DNA of 17,863 bases, from contig CALFBL010000209.1 of the NCBI GenBank assembly GCA_937951695.1, forward strand, positions 1 through 17,863. The letters are read 5' to 3'. The DNA is from an uncultured Granulosicoccaceae bacterium. GTDB taxonomy: Bacteria; Pseudomonadota; Gammaproteobacteria; Granulosicoccales; Granulosicoccaceae. The stretch's first letter is position 1. Each line of letters begins with the position of its first letter. Of this stretch, positions 16,088 to 17,863 are shown piece after piece. Below the pieces are notes generated by a model. It ran no database searches, was not told where the DNA came from, and was given only the letters and a program-made list of their open reading frames with translations. The position numbers and the translations under genes were made by a program.

Positions 16088-16203
16088 CCCGATTTAACTT
16101 TGTAAAACTAGCTGAAAAGGTTGCGCTCCGGAATCAACGTCGATCCCTTCTTCGGCCTCTCGCGCGAGACTGTGCTCTCACTAATACACACGAGCTCACC
16201 CAA

Positions 16204-16543
16204 ATGTCTGACGCAAACACCACCCAACTCAAAACCCAGTACTGGCAGCAACACATGAAGGCCTAAGACGCCAGTGGGCTTAGCCGCGCGCAGTACTGCC
16301 GCGAGAACGGGCTGAGTTATTACGTGTTCAATTATGGCTTTGTTCTTTATTACAAAGCGTTGGCCGAAGAACCTTTCCATTGGTCTTCTCCCGACGATGA
16401 GCTAATCACACTCACACGAGGAACAACTGAACTGGCTGCTTGGCGTTTATAATCTCTCCTCGATGCAGCCGCACCGGTCGTTGCAGTACGAGTCAGTCGC
16501 CTCATGCAGTAGCAATACTCGCACAACGAAAATATCAGACTAA
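16204..16543 (+). pseudogene. IS66 tnpA/tnpB fusion remnant
   Basis: From ATG 16204 the frame gives a TnpA-like N-terminus (YWQQHMKA, stop, then DASGLSRAQYCRENGLSYYVFNY). The TAA at 16264-16266 replaces the tryptophan codon expected in AWxxSGLS. Near 16335-16341, with no frame change, the reading passes into the C-terminal part of TnpB (GFVLYYKALAEEPFHW, then DDELITLT). At about 16417 a +1 shift leads to EEQLNWLLGVYNLSSMQPHR, the usual TnpB end, stopping at 16541-16543. The end of tnpA and most of tnpB are therefore deleted. TnpA and TnpB are accessory proteins of IS66 transposition, and this copy is not functional. Confidence 0.8.
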
Positions 16544-16622
16544 CACCGTGGATTTAGTGCGCCTGTGTTTTGGTTTTTTGCATGAGCACGCAGCACCACT
16601 TCTCACCGAAAAAACACTGACC

Positions 16623-16960
16623 GTGACCACGCAATTCCTGTCGCGCGAGGAGTTGGAGCCTGAGCACCTTGCGCTGCGCGAAAAGCTTGACGAACTAGCC
16701 GAGATCATTGCCAAGAAAAGTAGCGTCATACAAAGCCAACACGTACGGATCAATATTCTTAAAGAACAGCTGCGGTTAAAGCTGAAAGAGAAATTTGCTG
16801 CCAGCAGCGAAGTTAACCCCTTGCAGTCGCGATTGTTCAACGATGCTGCACAAGCCGCCAAGCCGCCGACGAGGCCGACGCGCAAAGCGCCAAAGAAGAT
16901 CAGGATCGCGAGCAGAAAACCACCAAGGCTCGACCCAAGCGGAAAGGACTATCCCTCTAA
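16623..16960 (+). pseudogene. IS66 tnpC transposase, N-terminal fragment with frameshift
   Basis: The likely start is GTG 16623 (VTTQFLSREELEPEH). Residues up to about 75 form the coiled-coil N-terminus typical of TnpC, ending in EKFAASSEVNPLQSRLFNDAA, which matches the family pattern F-G-x-S-S-E-K ... LFNEAE. Near 16850-16860 the frame shifts. The correct continuation is AADEADAQSAKEDQDREQ and TTKARPKRKGLSL, stopping at TAA 16958-16960. A normal TnpC is about 500 residues with a DDE domain, none of which is here. If read without the shift, the frame runs on to 17066 through the SPOR gene on the other strand, which is spurious. Confidence 0.8.
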
Positions 16961-17574
16961 TTCGAATTATCCTGAATTGAAGCAAACCGCCGAAGCCATG
17001 GGTTATACAATTTCGTTTGTTGAGGTATTTCGGCAAGTGTGGCTCGAGCATCACGCGTTGAACTAAAACTGCCATGAACTAACGCGTGCCACGAACGGCC
17101 ATCCCTATCAAACTCAAAAATGACCGTTGGTTCGGGTAACTGACTTTTTTCCATAAACGACTCCAAAAATGCTCGTTCAGGTGACGCGCCAAATTGTATA
17201 GTGATGTTCTCTGGCGGTTGTGCCGCTAACCAATTCGAAGCACTCGATTCAGTGTTAACAATCGAATTTGAGACCAGTGTTACCTGTTTCTCTTGCGGGT
17301 CAGATTTAGAAACCGGTAATTCATCAGACTGTGCTCCTTCTTCACGTCTTACACGCTCTAACAGCTGATCAGCCAGAACGTCCACTTGGGTATCGGATGA
17401 GCTACCGGTACCGTTTGTTGCTTCCCTTTTAACTCGTTCAATCAAATCATCTGATCGAATATCTAACTCATTTTTGGTAAGAGCATTGACGTCTGTTGTC
17501 TTTTCAGCAGAATTGGCACTAGGAAGGACCAAAAGGATGGTACTAACTATGAATGGCTTTATCCAGATCGACAT
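16957..17574 (-). CDS. Secreted SPOR-domain protein, DamX-like C-terminus
   Basis: A 205-residue protein with a signal peptide (MSIWIKPFIV, hydrophobic core, cleavage near SANSA-E at 22-23) and a C-terminal SPOR domain at about 122-202. The domain pattern ITIQFGASPERAFLESF, FEFDRDGRSWHALVHGSF, then LYNPWLRRFASIQ follows that of DamX and related proteins. SPOR domains bind glycan strands stripped of stem peptides at division sites. The linker carries two copies of an amphipathic motif, DLIERVKRE (43-51) and QLLERVRRE (70-78). Unlike DamX it has no long cytosolic part and appears fully periplasmic. AGGA lies 11 bases before the ATG. The stop TAG (16959-16957) lies within the last codons of the IS66 tnpC remnant on the other strand. 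Confidence 0.85.
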   Translation of the reverse strand: MSIWIKPFIVSTILLVLPSANSAEKTTDVNALTKNELDIRSDDLIERVKREATNGTGSSSDTQVDVLADQLLERVRREEGAQSDELPVSKSDPQEKQVTLVSNSIVNTESSASNWLAAQPPENITIQFGASPERAFLESFMEKSQLPEPTVIFEFDRDGRSWHALVHGSFSSTRDARATLAEIPQQTKLYNPWLRRFASIQDNSN

Positions 17575-17722
17575 AAAAATCCACTTCCTGTTCCTGAGCT
17601 TGAGTTAGCGAGGCCACGTCTACCTCTGTGAATTCAGAAAGTACAGCAATATTTTTACCAAGAAAAATAAATTAGGTGAATTTTGACCCAGATATCACCA
17701 AATAAAGGTTATACACGCCCAC

Positions 17723-17751
17723 AAAAAAAGCCACCTCAAAAAGAGATGGCT
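17723..17751 (-). terminator. Intrinsic terminator of the rrn operon
   Basis: On the minus strand AGCCATCTC pairs with GAGGTGGCT (one G-U pair) around a 5-base T loop, and the stem runs into seven T residues. It lies about 45 bp downstream of the 5S rRNA 3' end, as expected for the end of a ribosomal RNA operon. Confidence 0.88.
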
Positions 17752-17795
17752 TCTTAGTGCCAACGCCCCCAACAAAGGGAGCCAAGGCGAATAAA

Positions 17796-17863
17796 ACCCG
17801 GCAGTGACCTACTTTCACATGGGGAGACCCCACACTATCATCGGCGCAGAATGGTTTCACTTC
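17796..17863 (-). rRNA. rrf: 5S ribosomal RNA, 3' portion
   Basis: The reverse strand reads GAAGTGAAACCATTCTGCGC, then GATGATAGTGTGGGGTCTCC, CCATGTGAAAGTAGGTCACT and GCCGGG. This matches the second half of gammaproteobacterial 5S rRNA. The 5' half lies beyond the window. The exact 3' end is uncertain by a few bases. The 23S and 16S genes should lie further to the right. Confidence 0.96.

Larger units (their letters stand above)
15354..16101. other. About 750 bp without a recognised gene
   Basis: Apart from the short frames listed separately, I see no gene with a recognisable family here. The stretch contains a short direct repeat, CCGGTGTTA at 15833-15841 and again at 15845-15853, and many stops in all frames between 15640 and 15900. 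Its position between the P460 promoter and an IS66 remnant suggests decayed accessory DNA. This is inference. Confidence 0.5.
16204..16960 (+). mobile_element. Degenerate IS66-family insertion sequence remnant
   Basis: Pieces of all three IS66 genes lie in the right order on the plus strand: the start of tnpA, the end of tnpB and the N-terminal part of tnpC. There is an internal deletion, an in-frame stop and two frameshifts, and most of tnpC with its catalytic domain is absent, so the element cannot move by itself. The left end probably lies between about 16090 and 16200, but I could not identify terminal inverted repeats. The right end is lost, and recognisable IS66 sequence stops near 16950, at the 3' end of the SPOR gene. 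Confidence 0.82.

Noticed and set aside
16108..16380. 90-codon minus-strand open frame
   Set aside because: It is antisense to the IS66 tnpA/tnpB remnant, which explains the sequence better.
17672..17860. 62-codon minus-strand open frame
   Set aside because: It lies on the 5S rRNA gene and its terminator and is not a protein gene.
1..17863. Search for a defence island, phage or secretion cluster
   Set aside because: No nuclease, toxin-antitoxin, integrase, cas or retron-like gene could be recognised; the only mobile sequence is the decayed IS66 element.

Overview
The window looks like a chromosomal segment of a Gram-negative gammaproteobacterium. The evidence is the dcd-mrp-metG cluster, a complete Rsx/Rnf ion-translocating electron-transport operon, a DUF1841 gene, an LdtD/YcbB-type L,D-transpeptidase, a DamX-like SPOR protein and a gammaproteobacterial-type 5S rRNA. 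Genus cannot be set from the sequence alone. The layout is not enteric: rsx directly follows metG, and DUF1841 follows rsxE where enterics have nth.

Left part (1-9110): dcd (cut by the window edge) and mrp/apbC lie on the minus strand as a probable pair. They diverge, across only 72 bp, from a plus-strand unit metG-rsxA-rsxB-rsxC-rsxD-rsxG-rsxE-DUF1841. The genes from rsxB to DUF1841 overlap or nearly touch (ATGA, GTGA and TGATG junctions), so they are almost certainly cotranscribed. The unit ends at a 12-bp stem-loop flanked by A and T tracts that can terminate both strands. The six Rsx proteins form a membrane complex coupling NADH/ferredoxin redox chemistry to ion movement, and in enterics they also help re-reduce SoxR.

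Middle part (9180-13828): a cell-envelope group. A secreted protein with four imperfect Cys-starting modules and a C-terminal peptidoglycan-binding domain (minus strand) diverges from a secreted L,D-transpeptidase with the intact SHGCVR catalytic motif. A DadA-like FAD-dependent amino-acid dehydrogenase follows downstream of a strong hairpin. A link between the transpeptidase and D-amino-acid oxidation is possible but is inference.

Right part (14057-17863): two tandem paralogous exported cytochrome P460-family proteins (minus strand), each with a C-terminal CxxCH haem site. Then about 850 bp without a convincing gene, and a badly degraded IS66-family element: a tnpA start fused to a tnpB end, plus a truncated, frameshifted tnpC. 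The decayed element runs up to the 3' end of a SPOR-domain gene. The window closes with an rrn terminator and the 3' part of a 5S rRNA gene, both on the minus strand.

I see no CRISPR array, tRNA, phage or obvious defence system. The least ordinary items are the modular peptidoglycan-binding protein beside the L,D-transpeptidase, the P460 pair, and the unexplained stretch beside the IS66 remnant.
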